Notes under the pieces: generated by a model
Database searches by the model: none
What the model saw: the letters and a program-made list of their open reading frames with translations, nothing else
What the model was told of the DNA's origin: nothing
In this document: positions 12,368 through 22,959 of the stretch, piece by piece
Numbering within the stretch: position 1 is the first letter of the stretch
Layout of the letters: the number at the start of each line of letters is the position of its first letter
Translations under genes and position numbers: made by a program
Source: Streptomyces asoensis
GTDB lineage: Bacteria > Actinomycetota > Actinomycetes > Streptomycetales > Streptomycetaceae
Direction: 5' to 3'
Assembly (NCBI RefSeq): GCF_016860545.1
Contig: NZ_BNEB01000002.1
Coordinates: forward strand, 620,001-684,000
DNA length: 64,000 nucleotides

Positions 12368-13186
12368 TCAGGATTTCGTGACCGTCGCCTTGTCGATCAC
12401 GACGGTCGCGTTCGGGGCGCCGTCACCCCCGCCGGTGTTCTCGCCCGCGGCGGCGATCTTCTTGAGGACCTTCATGCCGTCCGCCGACACCGTGCCGAAG
12501 GGCGTGTAGCTCGGCGGCAGCTGGCTGTCCTGGTAGACCAGGAAGAACTGGCTCCCGCCGGTGTGCGCCTGACCGGTGTTGGCCATCGCGATCGTGCCCG
12601 CCGGGTAGGTGTTGTTCTTGAGGCTCGCGTCCTTCAGGTTCTCGTCCGGGATCGTGTAGCCGGGACCGCCGCTGCCGCTGCCCGTCGGGTCGCCGCACTG
12701 GAGCACGTAGATGCCGTTGGTGGTGAGGCGGTGGCACTTGGTGTGGTCGAAGTAGCCCTTGCCGGCGAGGAAGCTGAACGAGTTCACCGTGTGCGGCGCG
12801 GCCTTCGCCTTGAGCGCTATGCCGATGTCGCCGCAGGTCGTCGCCAGCGTCATCGTGTACTTCGCCGACGCGTCGATCGTGACCGCCGGCTCCTTCTTCC
12901 AGGTCTGCGTCTTGACCGTGCCCGCGGCCGGCTTCTCGCAGGGGTCCTTCGCCGCGCTGGGCGTCGGGGACGCGGACGTCTGCGCGCTCGCGTCGGTCTT
13001 GTCGTCGTCCTTCTTCAGCACGCCCGTCGTGTACAGCGCCAGGCTGCCGATGATGATCACGCCGAGCACCGACGCGATCACCGAGTTGCGCACGCGCGCC
13101 TTGCGTCGCGCGGAGGTGCGCCGCTGCTGCTGCCGCAAGAACTTCTCCCGGGCGAGCTGACGCTTCCGCTGTTCCTGGGTGACCAC
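12368..13186 (-). CDS. Membrane-anchored cyclophilin-type peptidyl-prolyl isomerase
   Basis: 272 residues. A basic cytoplasmic N-terminus (1-33) is followed by one membrane segment (about 35-56), a Thr/Ser/Ala linker, then a cyclophilin-like domain (about 95-272) with the GTIAMANTGQAHTGGSQFFL core that contacts the proline substrate. The topology places the isomerase outside the membrane, where it would help fold secreted proteins. The frame is open far upstream; GTG 13186 is chosen because GAGGAG lies 8 nt before it and the basic N-terminus follows. Divergent from the metallo-hydrolase gene. Confidence 0.9.
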   Translation of the reverse strand: MVTQEQRKRQLAREKFLRQQQRRTSARRKARVRNSVIASVLGVIIIGSLALYTTGVLKKDDDKTDASAQTSASPTPSAAKDPCEKPAAGTVKTQTWKKEPAVTIDASAKYTMTLATTCGDIGIALKAKAAPHTVNSFSFLAGKGYFDHTKCHRLTTNGIYVLQCGDPTGSGSGGPGYTIPDENLKDASLKNNTYPAGTIAMANTGQAHTGGSQFFLVYQDSQLPPSYTPFGTVSADGMKVLKKIAAAGENTGGGDGAPNATVVIDKATVTKS

Positions 13187-13366
13187 CGGGTTCTCTCCTC
13201 GTGCGTCTCGTACGTCGACTGGGACGCGTGCGTCTTGTGAGCCGACCGCCTGCGTGTGCCCCGTACCGTATATGGGTTCGCTGAGGAATCGGCAGCGCCG
13301 GTAGGCTCTGACCACTGGCGCAGCCGACCAGAAGCCCACCCGTACCGACACAAACGAAGGACGATC

Positions 13367-14083
13367 GTGCTCATTGCCGGGTTCCCCGCCGGAGCCTGGG
13401 GGACGAACTGTTATCTCGTCGCCCCGGCCGCCGGTGAGGAGTGCGTGATCATCGACCCGGGCCACCAGGCGGCCCCCGGAGTCGAGGAAGCGATCAGGAA
13501 GCATCGGCTCAAGCCCGTCGCCGTCGTCCTCACCCACGGCCACATCGACCATGTGGCCTCGGTCGTCCCGGTCTGCGGAGCGCACGGCGTACCGGCCTGG
13601 ATCCACCCCGCGGACCGCTACATGATGAGCGACCCCGAGAAGGGGATCGGCCGGTCCATCGGGATGCCGCTGATGGGCGAGCTGACCGTGGGGGAGCCCG
13701 ACGACGTCCGTGAGCTGTCCGACGGCGCGGGACTGGAGCTCGCGGGCCTGGAGTTCTCCGTCGCCCACGCCCCGGGCCATACCAAGGGGTCGGTGACCTT
13801 CCGGATGCCCGAGCGGGCCGACGTCCCGTCGGTCTTCTTCTCCGGGGATCTGCTGTTCGCCGGCTCCATCGGACGCACCGACCTGCCCGGCGGCGACATG
13901 GCCGAGATGCTCGACTCGCTGGCCCGTGTGTGCCTGCCGCTCGACGACTCGACCGTGGTGCTGTCCGGCCACGGCCCCCAGACGACCATCGGCCACGAGC
14001 GCGCCGCCAACCCGTATCTGCGGCAGGTGGCGGCCGACGGCCAGGGAGCGGGTTCGCACGCCCCTCCCCGACGAGGAATGTGA
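13367..14083 (+). CDS. Metallo-beta-lactamase-fold hydrolase (glyoxalase II-like)
   Basis: 238 residues with the full metal-binding set: THGHIDH (His57, His59, Asp61, His62), [28 protein letters not shown] and the late [11 protein letters not shown]. This places it in the glyoxalase II-like branch of MBL-fold hydrolases. Streptomyces lack glutathione, so the substrate is probably a different thioester, and I leave it unnamed. The GTG start has GAAGGA upstream, and TAGGCT (13302-13307) could be its -10. It ends 13 nt before hisS and is probably cotranscribed with it. Confidence 0.9.
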   Translation: MLIAGFPAGAWGTNCYLVAPAAGEECVIIDPGHQAAPGVEEAIRKHRLKPVAVVLTHGHIDHVASVVPVCGAHGVPAWIHPADRYMMSDPEKGIGRSIGMPLMGELTVGEPDDVRELSDGAGLELAGLEFSVAHAPGHTKGSVTFRMPERADVPSVFFSGDLLFAGSIGRTDLPGGDMAEMLDSLARVCLPLDDSTVVLSGHGPQTTIGHERAANPYLRQVAADGQGAGSHAPPRRGM

Positions 14084-14096
14084 CGAGAGACCTTCC

Positions 14097-15359
14097 GTGA
14101 GCACCTTCCAGGCCCCCAAGGGCACGTACGACCTGATCCCGCCGGACAGCGCCGAGTACCTCGCCGTCCGCGAGGCCATCGCCGCGCCGCTGCGCAACTC
14201 CGGCTACGGCTACATCGAGACGCCCGGCTTCGAGAACGTGGAGCTCTTCGCGCGCGGTGTGGGCGAGTCGACCGACATCGTGACGAAGGAGATGTACGCC
14301 TTCGAGACCAAGGGCGGCGACCGTCTCGCGCTGCGTCCCGAGGGCACGGCCTCCGTCCTGCGCGCCGCGCTGGAGGCCAACCTGCACAAGGCGGGCAACC
14401 TGCCGGTCAAGCTCTGGTACTCCGGCTCGTACTACCGCTACGAGCGCCCCCAGAAGGGCCGCTACCGCCACTTCTCGCAGGTCGGCGCCGAGGCGATCGG
14501 CGCGGAGGATCCGGCGCTGGACGCCGAGCTGATCATCCTCGCCGACCAGGCGTACCGCTCGCTGGGCCTCAGGAACTTCCGCATCCTGCTCAACAGCCTC
14601 GGCGACAAGGAGTGCCGCCCGGTGTACCGGGAGGCGCTCCAGACCTTCCTGCGCGGCCTGGACCTCGACGAGGACACCCTGCGCCGGGCCGACATCAACC
14701 CGCTGCGGGTCCTGGACGACAAGCGCGAGTCGGTCCAGAAGCAGCTCGGGGACGCACCGCTGCTGCGCGACTACCTGTGCGACGCCTGCAAGGCGTACCA
14801 CGAGGAGGTCCGGGAGCTGATCACGGCGGCGGGCGTGGCCTTCGAGGACGACCCGAAGCTCGTCCGCGGCCTGGACTACTACACCCGTACGACCTTCGAG
14901 TTCGTCCACGACGGTCTGGGTTCGCAGTCCGCGGTGGGCGGCGGCGGCCGCTACGACGGGCTCTCCGAGATGATCGGCGGCCCCGCGCTGCCGTCGGTGG
15001 GCTGGGCGCTGGGCGTCGACCGCACCGTGCTGGCGCTGGAGGCGGAGGGCGTGAAGCTCGAACTGCCCGCCGCGACCTCCGTGTTCGCCGTCCCGCTCGG
15101 CGACGAGGCCCGCCGGGTGCTCTTCGCGAAGGTCACCGAGCTGCGCAAGCTCGGTGTGGCGGCCGACTTCTCCTACGGCGCCAAGGGGCTCAAGGGCGCC
15201 ATGAAGAACGCCAACCGCAGCGGGGCCCGCTACACGGTCGTCGCCGGCGAACGCGACCTCGCCGAGGGCGTCGTGCAGCTGAAGGACATGGAGTCCGGCG
15301 AGCAGACGGCGATCGGCGTCAACGAGATCGTGGCGGAGCTGGAGTCGAGGCTGGGCTGA
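14097..15359 (+). CDS. hisS: HisS, histidyl-tRNA synthetase
   Basis: 420 residues, class II synthetase charging tRNA-His. Motif 2 ([21 protein letters not shown] region), the histidine-specific [15 protein letters not shown] segment, GGGGRYDGL and a C-terminal anticodon-binding domain (from about 325) are visible. GTG 14097 gives the family start [15 protein letters not shown]. The ribosome binding site is weak (GAGAGA), consistent with coupling to the gene 13 nt upstream. A very strong terminator follows. Confidence 0.97.
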   Translation: MSTFQAPKGTYDLIPPDSAEYLAVREAIAAPLRNSGYGYIETPGFENVELFARGVGESTDIVTKEMYAFETKGGDRLALRPEGTASVLRAALEANLHKAGNLPVKLWYSGSYYRYERPQKGRYRHFSQVGAEAIGAEDPALDAELIILADQAYRSLGLRNFRILLNSLGDKECRPVYREALQTFLRGLDLDEDTLRRADINPLRVLDDKRESVQKQLGDAPLLRDYLCDACKAYHEEVRELITAAGVAFEDDPKLVRGLDYYTRTTFEFVHDGLGSQSAVGGGGRYDGLSEMIGGPALPSVGWALGVDRTVLALEAEGVKLELPAATSVFAVPLGDEARRVLFAKVTELRKLGVAADFSYGAKGLKGAMKNANRSGARYTVVAGERDLAEGVVQLKDMESGEQTAIGVNEIVAELESRLG

Positions 15360-15384
15360 CGGGCCCGGCCGCCCGGTCGGCATC

Positions 15385-15430
15385 GCACGGCGAAGGCGCC
15401 GGACCACACGGTCCGGCGCCTTCGCCGTGC
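15385..15430 (+). terminator. Strong hairpin terminator after hisS
   Basis: Perfect 21-bp stem (15385-15405 with 15410-15430) and a 4-nt loop, 25 nt after the hisS stop. The rest of the 303-nt gap up to the next start (15431-15662) shows no further gene. Confidence 0.85.
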
Positions 15431-15662
15431 CCCGGGGCGTCAACCCTGCGGAGCCCGCTCACCCCTTCCGGAGGACGGCGTCCCGCGCGGCACACGTGCG
15501 TACCGCGGGGCCGGCATGCCGTCCGGCCTTGGCCGGAACCGAACGACGGGGCGCCGCCGGACGTACTTCCTTATGTCCACCGAACGGTGCGCACCCGCTC
15601 CTGTGCGGCACAATGGCCCCTGCCCGAAGATGGTCCAACTCTCAAGTGACGGAATCGGCGTG

Positions 15663-16325
15663 ATGAGCAAGACGACGACAGTCCAAGACGTCTCCACGGA
15701 GCCCGGGTCCGGGCGCGTCGCCGCCGCCGGGCCGCGGACCGTGGGCGGCAGCCGTGCGTTCGCGATCCTGCTGCTGATCACCGGTGCGGCCGGTCTGCTG
15801 GCCGCCTGGGTCATCACGCTCGACAAGTTCAAGATCCTCGAGGCCAAGGTCGCGGGCACGACCTTCACGCCCAGTTGCAGCATCAGCCCGATCATCAGCT
15901 GCGGCAGCGTCATGGAGAGCAAGCAGGCCGCCGTCTTCGGCTTTCCCAACCCGATGCTCGGCCTCGTCGCCTACGGCATCGTGATCTGCGTCGGCGCGAC
16001 CCTGCTGACCCGCGTCTCCTTCCCCCGCTGGTACTGGCTGACCTTCAACGCCGGCACCCTGTTCGGCGTGGCCTTCTGCACCTGGCTCCAGTACCAGTCG
16101 CTGTACAAGATCAACGCCCTGTGCCTGTGGTGCTCGCTGGCCTGGGTCGCCACGAGCACCATGTTCTGGTACGTGACCTCGCACAACGTGCGCAACGACC
16201 TGCTGCCCGCCCCGGGCTGGCTGAAGCGCTTCCTCGGCGAGTTCACCTGGGTGCTGCCGGTCACCCACGTCGGCATCATCGCCATGCTCGTCCTGACCCG
16301 CTGGGGAGCCGACCTCTGGGCCTGA
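15663..16325 (+). CDS. Vitamin K epoxide reductase (VKOR) family membrane protein
   Basis: 220 residues with about five membrane segments. VKOR proteins regenerate oxidised thiol-disulfide enzymes and pass electrons to quinone, supporting disulfide formation outside the cell. Both cysteine pairs are present: Cys72/Cys80 in the exposed loop (CSISPIISC) and the active-site CLWC (Cys154, Cys157). No thioredoxin-like domain is fused to it and none is encoded next to it, so its partner must be elsewhere. Start choice is soft: ATG 15663, GTG 15660 and ATG 15630 are in frame without a clear ribosome binding site. Confidence 0.88.
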   Translation: MSKTTTVQDVSTEPGSGRVAAAGPRTVGGSRAFAILLLITGAAGLLAAWVITLDKFKILEAKVAGTTFTPSCSISPIISCGSVMESKQAAVFGFPNPMLGLVAYGIVICVGATLLTRVSFPRWYWLTFNAGTLFGVAFCTWLQYQSLYKINALCLWCSLAWVATSTMFWYVTSHNVRNDLLPAPGWLKRFLGEFTWVLPVTHVGIIAMLVLTRWGADLWA

Positions 16326-16336
16326 GCCCGGCGCAG

Positions 16337-16397
16337 GACCCGCACCGGACAAGGCGCACGACCCGCACCGGACACGGTCGCGGACCCGCACCGCACG
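16337..16397. repeat. Three-copy 23-bp-period tandem repeat before rarA
   Basis: GACCCGCACCGGACA occurs at 16337 and 16360 and in a two-mismatch form at 16383, giving an exact 23-nt period in the 116-nt gap between the VKOR gene and rarA. Confidence 0.7.
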
Positions 16398-16428
16398 GGC
16401 ACCGGACGGCGTTGTCGGACCCCTGACG

Positions 16429-16434
16429 TAGGCT
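16429..16434 (+). promoter_or_regulatory. Candidate -10 element for a leaderless rarA transcript
   Basis: TAGGCT ends 7 nt before the GTG of rarA, the spacing expected if the transcript starts at the start codon. No ribosome binding site is visible between them. I could not find a convincing -35 at 17-18 nt. Confidence 0.35.
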
Positions 16435-16441
16435 CCGACGT

Positions 16442-17797
16442 GTGGAGCCCGACCTGTTCACCGCCGCAGCCGAAGACCGCCAGGAGAAGGACCCCGCCGG
16501 GAGCCCCCTGGCGGTCAGGATGCGCCCGCGCGCCCTCGACGAGGTGGTGGGCCAGCAGCACCTGCTGAAGCCCGGCTCACCCCTGCGCCGCCTGGTCGGC
16601 GAGGGGGCGAGCGGCCCGGCCGGACCCTCCTCGGTGATCCTCTGGGGACCGCCCGGCACCGGCAAGACGACCCTGGCCTACGTCGTCTCCAAGGCCACCG
16701 ACAAGCGGTTCGTGGAGCTGTCGGCGATCACCGCGGGCGTCAAGGAGGTCCGCGCGGTCATCGACGGCGCCCGCCGCGCCATCGGCGGCTACGGCAAGGA
16801 GACCGTCCTCTTCCTCGACGAGATCCACCGCTTCAGCAAGGCCCAGCAGGACTCCCTGCTGCCGGCCGTCGAGAACCGCTGGGTGACCCTGATTGCGGCG
16901 ACCACGGAGAACCCCTACTTCTCGGTCATCTCGCCCCTGCTCTCCCGCTCCCTGCTGCTGACCCTCGAGTCCCTCACCGACGACGACCTGCGCGGCCTCG
17001 TCCGGCGGGCGGTGGCCGACGAGCGCGGTCTCGCCGGAGCCGTCACCCTCCCCGAGGAGACCGAGGACCACCTGCTGCGCATCGCCGGCGGTGACGCCCG
17101 CCGCGCGCTCACCGCCCTGGAGGCCGCCGCCGGAGCCGCCCTCGACCAGGACGGGACGGCCGTCACCCTGGAGACCCTGGAGCAGACGGTCGACCGCGCG
17201 GCGGTGAAGTACGACCGGGACGGCGACCAGCACTACGACGTCGCCAGCGCCCTCATCAAGTCGATCCGGGGGTCGGACGTCGACGCGGCCCTGCACTACC
17301 TGGCCCGCATGATCGAGGCCGGCGAGGACCCCCGCTTCATCGCCCGCCGCCTGATGATCTCCGCCAGCGAGGACATCGGCCTGGCCGACCCCAACGCCCT
17401 GCCGATCGCCGTCGCCGCCGCCCAGGCGGTCGCCATGATCGGCTTCCCCGAGGCCGCGCTCACCCTCAGCCACGTCACCATCGCCCTCGCCCTCGCGCCC
17501 AAGTCCAACGCCGCGACGACGGCGATCGGCGCCGCCCTGGACGACGTACGCAAGGGACTGGCGGGCCCCGTGCCGCCGCACCTGCGCGACGGCCACTACA
17601 AGGGCGCCGCCAAGCTGGGGCACGCCCAGGGCTACGTCTACCCGCACGACCTGCCCGAGGGCATCGCCGCCCAGCAGTACGCACCGGACGCCCTCAAGAA
17701 CCGCGCGTACTACGAGCCCACCCGGCACGGCGCCGAGGCCCGCTACGCGGACGCGGTGGAGTGGACCAGACAGCGCCTCGGGCGCGAGGGGTCCTGA
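16442..17797 (+). CDS. rarA: RarA (MgsA), replication-associated recombination AAA+ ATPase
   Basis: 451 residues. RarA acts at stalled replication forks. Walker A is GPPGTGKTT (69-77), Walker B is LDEIHR (125-130), and the [15 protein letters not shown] segment and the [17 protein letters not shown] sensor region match the family; the C-terminal half carries the oligomerisation domain. It resembles RuvB in its ATPase core but lacks the RuvB winged helix. Full length. The GTG start has no clear ribosome binding site and may be leaderless. Confidence 0.94.
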   Translation: MEPDLFTAAAEDRQEKDPAGSPLAVRMRPRALDEVVGQQHLLKPGSPLRRLVGEGASGPAGPSSVILWGPPGTGKTTLAYVVSKATDKRFVELSAITAGVKEVRAVIDGARRAIGGYGKETVLFLDEIHRFSKAQQDSLLPAVENRWVTLIAATTENPYFSVISPLLSRSLLLTLESLTDDDLRGLVRRAVADERGLAGAVTLPEETEDHLLRIAGGDARRALTALEAAAGAALDQDGTAVTLETLEQTVDRAAVKYDRDGDQHYDVASALIKSIRGSDVDAALHYLARMIEAGEDPRFIARRLMISASEDIGLADPNALPIAVAAAQAVAMIGFPEAALTLSHVTIALALAPKSNAATTAIGAALDDVRKGLAGPVPPHLRDGHYKGAAKLGHAQGYVYPHDLPEGIAAQQYAPDALKNRAYYEPTRHGAEARYADAVEWTRQRLGREGS

Positions 17798-17805
17798 GCA
17801 CCCTG

Positions 17806-18095
17806 TAGACTCGCCCGAAGTGCCGCGTCCCGTGCAGTCAGAACGGGACAGCCGGCCGGAGCGGGTCCCAGGACCGGCTCCAGGAGCGTCGCGCACCGTC
17901 GAAGGTGTCGCGGGCAGCCCATCACCACCCGGAATCCCGGGAACGGTCGGTGGGCAACTCGCGTGCTGCACGTATGTGCCCAGACCAGGGGAGCGGCTGC
18001 CCGACAGGTCCCGTGCGGACCCGGAGGGTTTCCCCGGCTGCGGATGCGACCTCCCTCAACCCTGACGAGCCGAAGCTTTTGGAAAGTGAGAGACA
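17806..18095 (+). promoter_or_regulatory. rpsD promoter (-10) and structured 5' leader
   Basis: TAGACT at 17806-17811, starting 8 nt after the rarA stop, looks like a vegetative -10, though its -35 is poor. The leader of nearly 280 nt contains at least two hairpins: 17827-17833 with 17843-17849 (perfect 7 bp) and 17859-17868 with 17871-17880 (10 bp, one mismatch). S4 is a known translational autoregulator in other bacteria, so a regulatory leader is plausible, but no specific S4-binding fold is demonstrated. Confidence 0.4.
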
Positions 18096-18710
18096 GTGGC
18101 GAACCAGTCCCGCCCCAAGGTCAAGAAGTCGCGTGCCCTCGGCATCGCGCTGACCCCGAAGGCCGTCAAGTACTTCGAGGCCCGCCCCTACCCGCCGGGT
18201 GAGCACGGCCGCGGCCGCAAGCAGAACTCGGACTACAAGGTCCGTCTGCTCGAGAAGCAGCGTCTGCGCGCGCAGTACGACGTGTCCGAGCGCCAGCTCG
18301 TCCGCGCCTACGAGCGTGCCTCCAAGGTCCAGGGCAAGACCGGTGAGGCCCTGATCATCGAGCTCGAGCGCCGTCTCGACGCGCTGGTCCTGCGTTCGGG
18401 CATCGCCCGCACGATCTACCAGGCCCGCCAGATGGTCGTCCACGGCCACATCGAGGTCAACGGCCAGAAGGTCGACAAGCCGTCCTTCCGTGTCAAGCCG
18501 GACGACGTCGTCATGGTCCGCGAGCGCAGCCGCGGCAAGACGCTGTTCGAGGTCGCCCGCGCCGGTGGCTTCGCCCCCGACGGCGAGACCCCGCGCTACC
18601 TCCAGGTGAACCTCGGCGCCCTGGCGTTCCGCCTGGACCGCGAGCCGAACCGCAAGGAGATCCCGGTGATCTGCGACGAGCAGCTCGTCGTCGAGTACTA
18701 CGCCCGCTGA
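18096..18710 (+). CDS. rpsD: Ribosomal protein uS4
   Basis: 204 residues, primary 16S rRNA binder that nucleates 30S assembly. It begins [38 protein letters not shown]; the N-terminal zinc-ligand cysteines of some S4 proteins are absent, so this is the zinc-independent type. The S4 RNA-binding domain (about 94-155, [20 protein letters not shown]) is intact. GTG start with GTGAGAG just upstream. It is a monocistronic unit, bounded by its own leader and a terminator, and not part of the alpha operon. Confidence 0.97.
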   Translation: MANQSRPKVKKSRALGIALTPKAVKYFEARPYPPGEHGRGRKQNSDYKVRLLEKQRLRAQYDVSERQLVRAYERASKVQGKTGEALIIELERRLDALVLRSGIARTIYQARQMVVHGHIEVNGQKVDKPSFRVKPDDVVMVRERSRGKTLFEVARAGGFAPDGETPRYLQVNLGALAFRLDREPNRKEIPVICDEQLVVEYYAR

Positions 18711-18755
18711 TCCCACCCGGGATCGGTCCGCGGCCGTAGCCGGACCCCGTGCCCA

Positions 18756-18800
18756 GGCCCGTCGTCCTCCCGCCCTTCGGGGCGGGCGGGGCGGCGGGCC
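18756..18800 (+). terminator. UUCG-capped terminator after rpsD
   Basis: About 20-bp, nearly perfect GC-rich stem (18756-18775 with 18780-18800) capped by TTCG, 45 nt after the rpsD stop. Confidence 0.75.
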
Positions 18801-18844
18801 TTCGCGCACCCCTAATCCGGTACGGAACGCCGGCGCCGGCGCGA

Positions 18845-18850
18845 TAGGCT
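18845..18850 (+). promoter_or_regulatory. Candidate -10 for the DUF948-DUF6167-alaS unit
   Basis: TAGGCT 53 nt before the DUF948 gene start. The next three genes are tightly packed after it, so a promoter is expected here, but I see no clear -35. Confidence 0.3.
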
Positions 18851-18897
18851 CGCCTGAAGACAGAGGTGTTCGTGAAGACAGGGAGCGGGTGCGCGCA

Positions 18898-19338
18898 GTG
18901 TCCGGTGGAGAGGTGGCCGGCATCCTGGTTGCCGTGTTCTGGGCGATCCTGGTCTCCTTCCTCGCCGTGGCGCTGGCGAGGCTGGCCCAGACCCTGAGGG
19001 CGACGACCAGACTCGTCGCGGACGTGACCGAACAGGCCGTCCCGCTGCTGGCCGACGCCTCCGCGGCGGTCCGTTCCGCGCAGACCCAGATCGACCGGGT
19101 CGACGCGATCGCCACCGACGTCCAGGAAGTCACGTCGAACGCCTCGGCACTGTCCACCACGGTCGCCTCCACCTTCGGCGGCCCCCTGGTGAAGGTGGCC
19201 GCCTTCGGCTACGGCGTGCGCCGGGCCCTCGGCGGCCGCAAGGACGGCATGCCCGCCCCCGAAGCCCGGCGGACCGTGATCGTGGGCCGTACGGTCTCCC
19301 GGCGGGAGAAGCGCAAGCCCCGTGGAAAGAGGGACTGA
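18898..19338 (+). CDS. DUF948 family small membrane protein
   Basis: 146 residues: one N-terminal membrane segment (about 5-27, VAGILVAVFWAILVSFLAVAL), then an amphipathic helical region (residues 28-80) and a basic C-terminus ending RREKRKPRGKRD. The pattern matches DUF948, small membrane proteins of unknown function resembling general stress proteins. GTG 18898 gives MSGGEVAG; GTG 18889 is equally in frame, and GGGAG at 18881 fits neither perfectly. It precedes DUF6167 by 6 nt and is probably cotranscribed with alaS. Confidence 0.82.
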   Translation: MSGGEVAGILVAVFWAILVSFLAVALARLAQTLRATTRLVADVTEQAVPLLADASAAVRSAQTQIDRVDAIATDVQEVTSNASALSTTVASTFGGPLVKVAAFGYGVRRALGGRKDGMPAPEARRTVIVGRTVSRREKRKPRGKRD

Positions 19339-19344
19339 CCAGCG

Positions 19345-19692
19345 ATGTTCCGCCGCACCTTCTGGTTCGGCACCGGCGTCGCCGCCGGTGTGTGGGCCAC
19401 CACCAAGGTCAACCGCAAGCTGAGGCAGCTGACCCCCGAGAGCCTGGCCGCGGCCGCGGCCGACAAGGCCCTCGAGACGGGAGCACGCCTGAAGGACCGC
19501 GCGGTCGGCTTCGCGCTGGACGTCCGCGACAACATGGCCCGGCGGGAGGCCGAGCTCGGCGAGGCACTGGGCATCCACCAGAGCCCCGAACTCCCCGCGC
19601 CCCGGCGGATCGCCGCCATCGAGAACGACCGCAGCACCCCCCTGTACCCCGAGCACACGACGTACTCGCACAACCGGAATGAGGACCACTGA
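19345..19692 (+). CDS. DUF6167 family small protein
   Basis: 115 residues. An N-terminal hydrophobic segment (about 5-20, [17 protein letters not shown]) is followed by helical charged sequence and a disordered C-terminus. It matches the actinobacterial DUF6167 type; no function is known. ATG with a short spacer after the DUF948 gene, and its TGA shares one base with the alaS ATG (TGATG), so the three genes are probably translated in series. Confidence 0.8.
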   Translation: MFRRTFWFGTGVAAGVWATTKVNRKLRQLTPESLAAAAADKALETGARLKDRAVGFALDVRDNMARREAELGEALGIHQSPELPAPRRIAAIENDRSTPLYPEHTTYSHNRNEDH

Positions 19693-22364
19693 TGGAGTCG
19701 GCCGAGATCCGCCGCCGCTGGCTGAGCTTCTACGAGGAGCGCGGGCACACCGTCGTCCCTTCGGCGTCGCTCATCGCGGACGACCCGACTCTGCTCCTGG
19801 TCCCCGCCGGCATGGTCCCCTTCAAGCCGTACTTCCTCGGTGAGGTCAAGCCCCCGTGGGCGCGCGCCACCAGCGTGCAGAAGTGCGTGCGCACACCCGA
19901 CATCGAAGAGGTCGGCAAGACCACCCGCCACGGCACGTTCTTCCAGATGTGCGGCAACTTCTCCTTCGGCGACTACTTCAAGGAAGGCGCCATCAAGTAC
20001 GCCTGGGAGCTGCTCACCACGCCCCAGGACGAGGGCGGTTACGGCCTGGAGCCCGAGCGGCTCTGGATCACCGTCTACAAGGACGACGACGAGGCCGAAC
20101 GCATCTGGCACGAGATCGTCGGCGTGCCGAAGGAGCGCATCCAGCGCCTCGGCATGAAGGACAACTACTGGTCCATGGGCGTCCCCGGACCCTGTGGCCC
20201 CTGTTCCGAGATCAACTACGACCGCGGCCCCGAGTTCGGCGTCGAGGGCGGCCCGGCCGTCAACGACGAGCGGTACGTGGAGATCTGGAACCTGGTCTTC
20301 ATGCAGTACGAGCGCGGCGAGGGCATCGGCAAGGACAACTTCGAGATCCTGGGCGAGCTGCCGAGCAAGAACATCGACACGGGCCTCGGCCTGGAGCGCC
20401 TCGCCATGATTCTGCAGGGCGTGCAGAACATGTACGAGATCGACACCTCGATGGCCGTCATCAGGAAGGCCACCGAGCTGACCGGTGTCGAGTACGGCGA
20501 CTCCCACGCCTCGGACGTCTCCCTGCGCGTGGTCACCGACCACATGCGCACCTCCGTGATGCTCATCGGTGACGGCGTCACCCCCGGCAACGAGGGCCGC
20601 GGCTACGTGCTGCGCCGCATCATGCGCCGCGCCATCCGCAACATGCGCCTCCTCGGCGCCACCGGCCCGGTCGTCAAGGACCTCATCGACACCGTCATCG
20701 AGATGATGGGCCGGCAGTACCCGGAGCTCGTCTCCGAGCGGCAGCGCATCGAGACGGTGGCCCTCGCCGAGGAGGCCGCCTTCCTCAAGACGCTCAAGGC
20801 CGGCACGAACATCCTCGACACGGCCATCACCGAGACGAAGCAGTCCGGCGGCGCGGTCCTCGCCGGCGACAAGGCCTTCCTGCTCCACGACACCTGGGGC
20901 TTCCCGATCGACCTCACCCTGGAGATGGCCGCCGAACAGGGCCTCTCCGTGGACGAGGACGGCTTCCGCCGCCTGATGAAGGATCAGCGGGACAAGGCCA
21001 AGGCCGACGCCCGGGCCAAGAAGACCGGCCACGCCGGCGCGGGCGCCTACCGCGAGATCGCCGACCAGGCCGGGGCCACCGACTTCATCGGCTACTCCGA
21101 CACCGAGGGCGAGTCGACGATCGTCGGCATCCTCGTCGACGGCGCCTCCTCGCCCGCCGCCACCGAGGGCGACGAGGTCGAGATCGTCCTCGACCGCACC
21201 CCGTTCTACGCCGAGGGCGGCGGCCAGATCGGCGACACCGGCCGCATCAGGCTGGACACCGGCGCCGTCGTCGAGATCCGCGACACCCAGAAGCCGGTGC
21301 CCGGCGTGTACGTCCACAAGGGCGTCGTCCAGGTCGGCGAGGTCACGGTCGGCGCCAAGGCCCACGCCTCGATCGACCAGCGCCGCCGCACGGCCATCGC
21401 CCGCGCCCACTCGGCCACCCACCTCACGCACCAGGCGCTGCGCGACGCCCTCGGCCCGACGGCCGCCCAGGCCGGTTCCGAGAACCAGCCCGGCCGCTTC
21501 CGCTTCGACTTCGGCTCGCCGTCCGCCGTCCCGACGGCCGTGATGACCGACGTCGAGCAGAAGATCAACGAGGTCCTCGCCCGCGACCTGGACGTCCAGG
21601 CCGAGGTCATGGGCATCGACGAGGCCAAGAAGCAGGGCGCCATCGCCGAGTTCGGCGAGAAGTACGGCGAGCGGGTCCGGGTCGTGACCATCGGCGACTT
21701 CTCCAAGGAGCTGTGCGGCGGCACGCACGTGCACAACACCGCCCAGCTGGGTCTGGTGAAGCTGCTCGGCGAGTCGTCGATCGGCTCGGGTGTCCGCCGC
21801 ATCGAGGCCCTGGTCGGGGTGGACGCCTACAACTTCCTGGCCCGTGAGCACACGGTCGTCGCCCAGCTCCAGGAGCTGATCAAGGGGCGTCCCGAGGAGC
21901 TCCCGGAGAAGGTCTCCGCCATGCTCGGCAAGCTGAAGGACGCCGAGAAGGAGATCGAGAAGTTCCGCGCGGAGAAGGTCCTCCAGGCCGCCGCCGGTCT
22001 CGTGGAGTCCGCCAAGGACGTCCGCGGAGTGGCCCTGGTCACCGGTCAGGTCCCGGACGGCACCACTCCCGACGACCTGCGGCGCCTGGTGCTGGACGTG
22101 CGCGGCCGCATCCAGGGCGGCCGGGCCGCCGTGGTCGCCCTGTTCACGGTCAGCAACGGCAAGCCGCTGACGGTCATCGCCACCAACGAGGCGGCCCGCG
22201 AGCGCGGCCTCAAGGCCGGCGAGCTGGTCCGGACGGCCGCCAAGACCCTCGGCGGCGGCGGTGGCGGCAAGCCGGACGTCGCCCAGGGCGGTGGCCAGAA
22301 CCCGGCCGCCGTCGGTGACGCCGTCGACGCCGTCGAGCGGCTCGTGGCGGAAACGGCCAAGTGA
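19692..22364 (+). CDS. alaS: AlaS, alanyl-tRNA synthetase
   Basis: 890 residues, class II synthetase with editing. The catalytic domain starts [24 protein letters not shown]; the editing domain carries the metal site HSATH (His573, His577) and CGGTH (Cys675, His679), so mis-charged Ser/Gly-tRNA-Ala clearance should work. The C-terminal region is helical and ends in a Gly-rich C-Ala domain. Full length. The start overlaps the upstream stop by 1 nt and the stop overlaps the ruvX start (GTGA). Confidence 0.98.
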   Translation: MESAEIRRRWLSFYEERGHTVVPSASLIADDPTLLLVPAGMVPFKPYFLGEVKPPWARATSVQKCVRTPDIEEVGKTTRHGTFFQMCGNFSFGDYFKEGAIKYAWELLTTPQDEGGYGLEPERLWITVYKDDDEAERIWHEIVGVPKERIQRLGMKDNYWSMGVPGPCGPCSEINYDRGPEFGVEGGPAVNDERYVEIWNLVFMQYERGEGIGKDNFEILGELPSKNIDTGLGLERLAMILQGVQNMYEIDTSMAVIRKATELTGVEYGDSHASDVSLRVVTDHMRTSVMLIGDGVTPGNEGRGYVLRRIMRRAIRNMRLLGATGPVVKDLIDTVIEMMGRQYPELVSERQRIETVALAEEAAFLKTLKAGTNILDTAITETKQSGGAVLAGDKAFLLHDTWGFPIDLTLEMAAEQGLSVDEDGFRRLMKDQRDKAKADARAKKTGHAGAGAYREIADQAGATDFIGYSDTEGESTIVGILVDGASSPAATEGDEVEIVLDRTPFYAEGGGQIGDTGRIRLDTGAVVEIRDTQKPVPGVYVHKGVVQVGEVTVGAKAHASIDQRRRTAIARAHSATHLTHQALRDALGPTAAQAGSENQPGRFRFDFGSPSAVPTAVMTDVEQKINEVLARDLDVQAEVMGIDEAKKQGAIAEFGEKYGERVRVVTIGDFSKELCGGTHVHNTAQLGLVKLLGESSIGSGVRRIEALVGVDAYNFLAREHTVVAQLQELIKGRPEELPEKVSAMLGKLKDAEKEIEKFRAEKVLQAAAGLVESAKDVRGVALVTGQVPDGTTPDDLRRLVLDVRGRIQGGRAAVVALFTVSNGKPLTVIATNEAARERGLKAGELVRTAAKTLGGGGGGKPDVAQGGGQNPAAVGDAVDAVERLVAETAK

Positions 22365-22837
22365 GCACGGAGATGAGGAAGGGCCGTCGGCTTGCGGTCG
22401 ACGTCGGGGACGCCCGGATCGGGGTCGCCTCGTGCGACCCCGACGGGATCCTCGCCACGCCGGTGGAGACGGTCCCCGGCCGGGACGTCCCGGCCGCCCA
22501 TCGCCGGCTGAAGCAGCTGGTCGAGGAGTACGAACCCATCGAGGTCGTCGTCGGTCTGCCCCGCTCCCTCAAGGGGGGCGAGGGCCCCGCCGCGGTGAAG
22601 GTCCGCGCTTTCGCACGGGATCTGGCGAACAACATCGCTCCCGTATCCGTACGTCTGGTGGACGAGCGGATGACGACCGTGACAGCCAGTCAGGGTCTGC
22701 GTGCCTCGGGCGTGAAGTCGAAGAAGGGCCGCTCGGTGATCGACCAGGCAGCCGCTGTGATCATCCTTCAGCAGGCGCTGGAATCCGAACGGGTGTCAGG
22801 TGCGGCGCCGGGCGAGGGCGTCGAAGTGGTCATCTGA
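22361..22837 (+). CDS. ruvX: RuvX/YqgF, RNase H-like putative pre-16S rRNA nuclease
   Basis: 158 residues. The family (YqgF, RuvX) has an RNase H-like fold and is implicated in maturing the 5' end of 16S rRNA; an older annotation is Holliday junction resolvase-like. Signature segments [40 protein letters not shown] and [10 protein letters not shown] are present with their acidic residues. GTG start overlaps the alaS stop by 4 nt; the alaS-ruvX-mltG-aroE order is common in Gram-positive genomes. Confidence 0.94.
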   Translation: MSTEMRKGRRLAVDVGDARIGVASCDPDGILATPVETVPGRDVPAAHRRLKQLVEEYEPIEVVVGLPRSLKGGEGPAAVKVRAFARDLANNIAPVSVRLVDERMTTVTASQGLRASGVKSKKGRSVIDQAAAVIILQQALESERVSGAAPGEGVEVVI

Positions 22838-22959
22838 TCGCGATACGGTAACGTTCCGCGCGATGCGGAGGTGTTCGAACAGCGACCGCACAGAGAGAGG
22901 CGGCACGGTGACGGGCCCGACAAGCCGCGTGATCGCCGCCTCGCGGCTCTAGGGGATCG

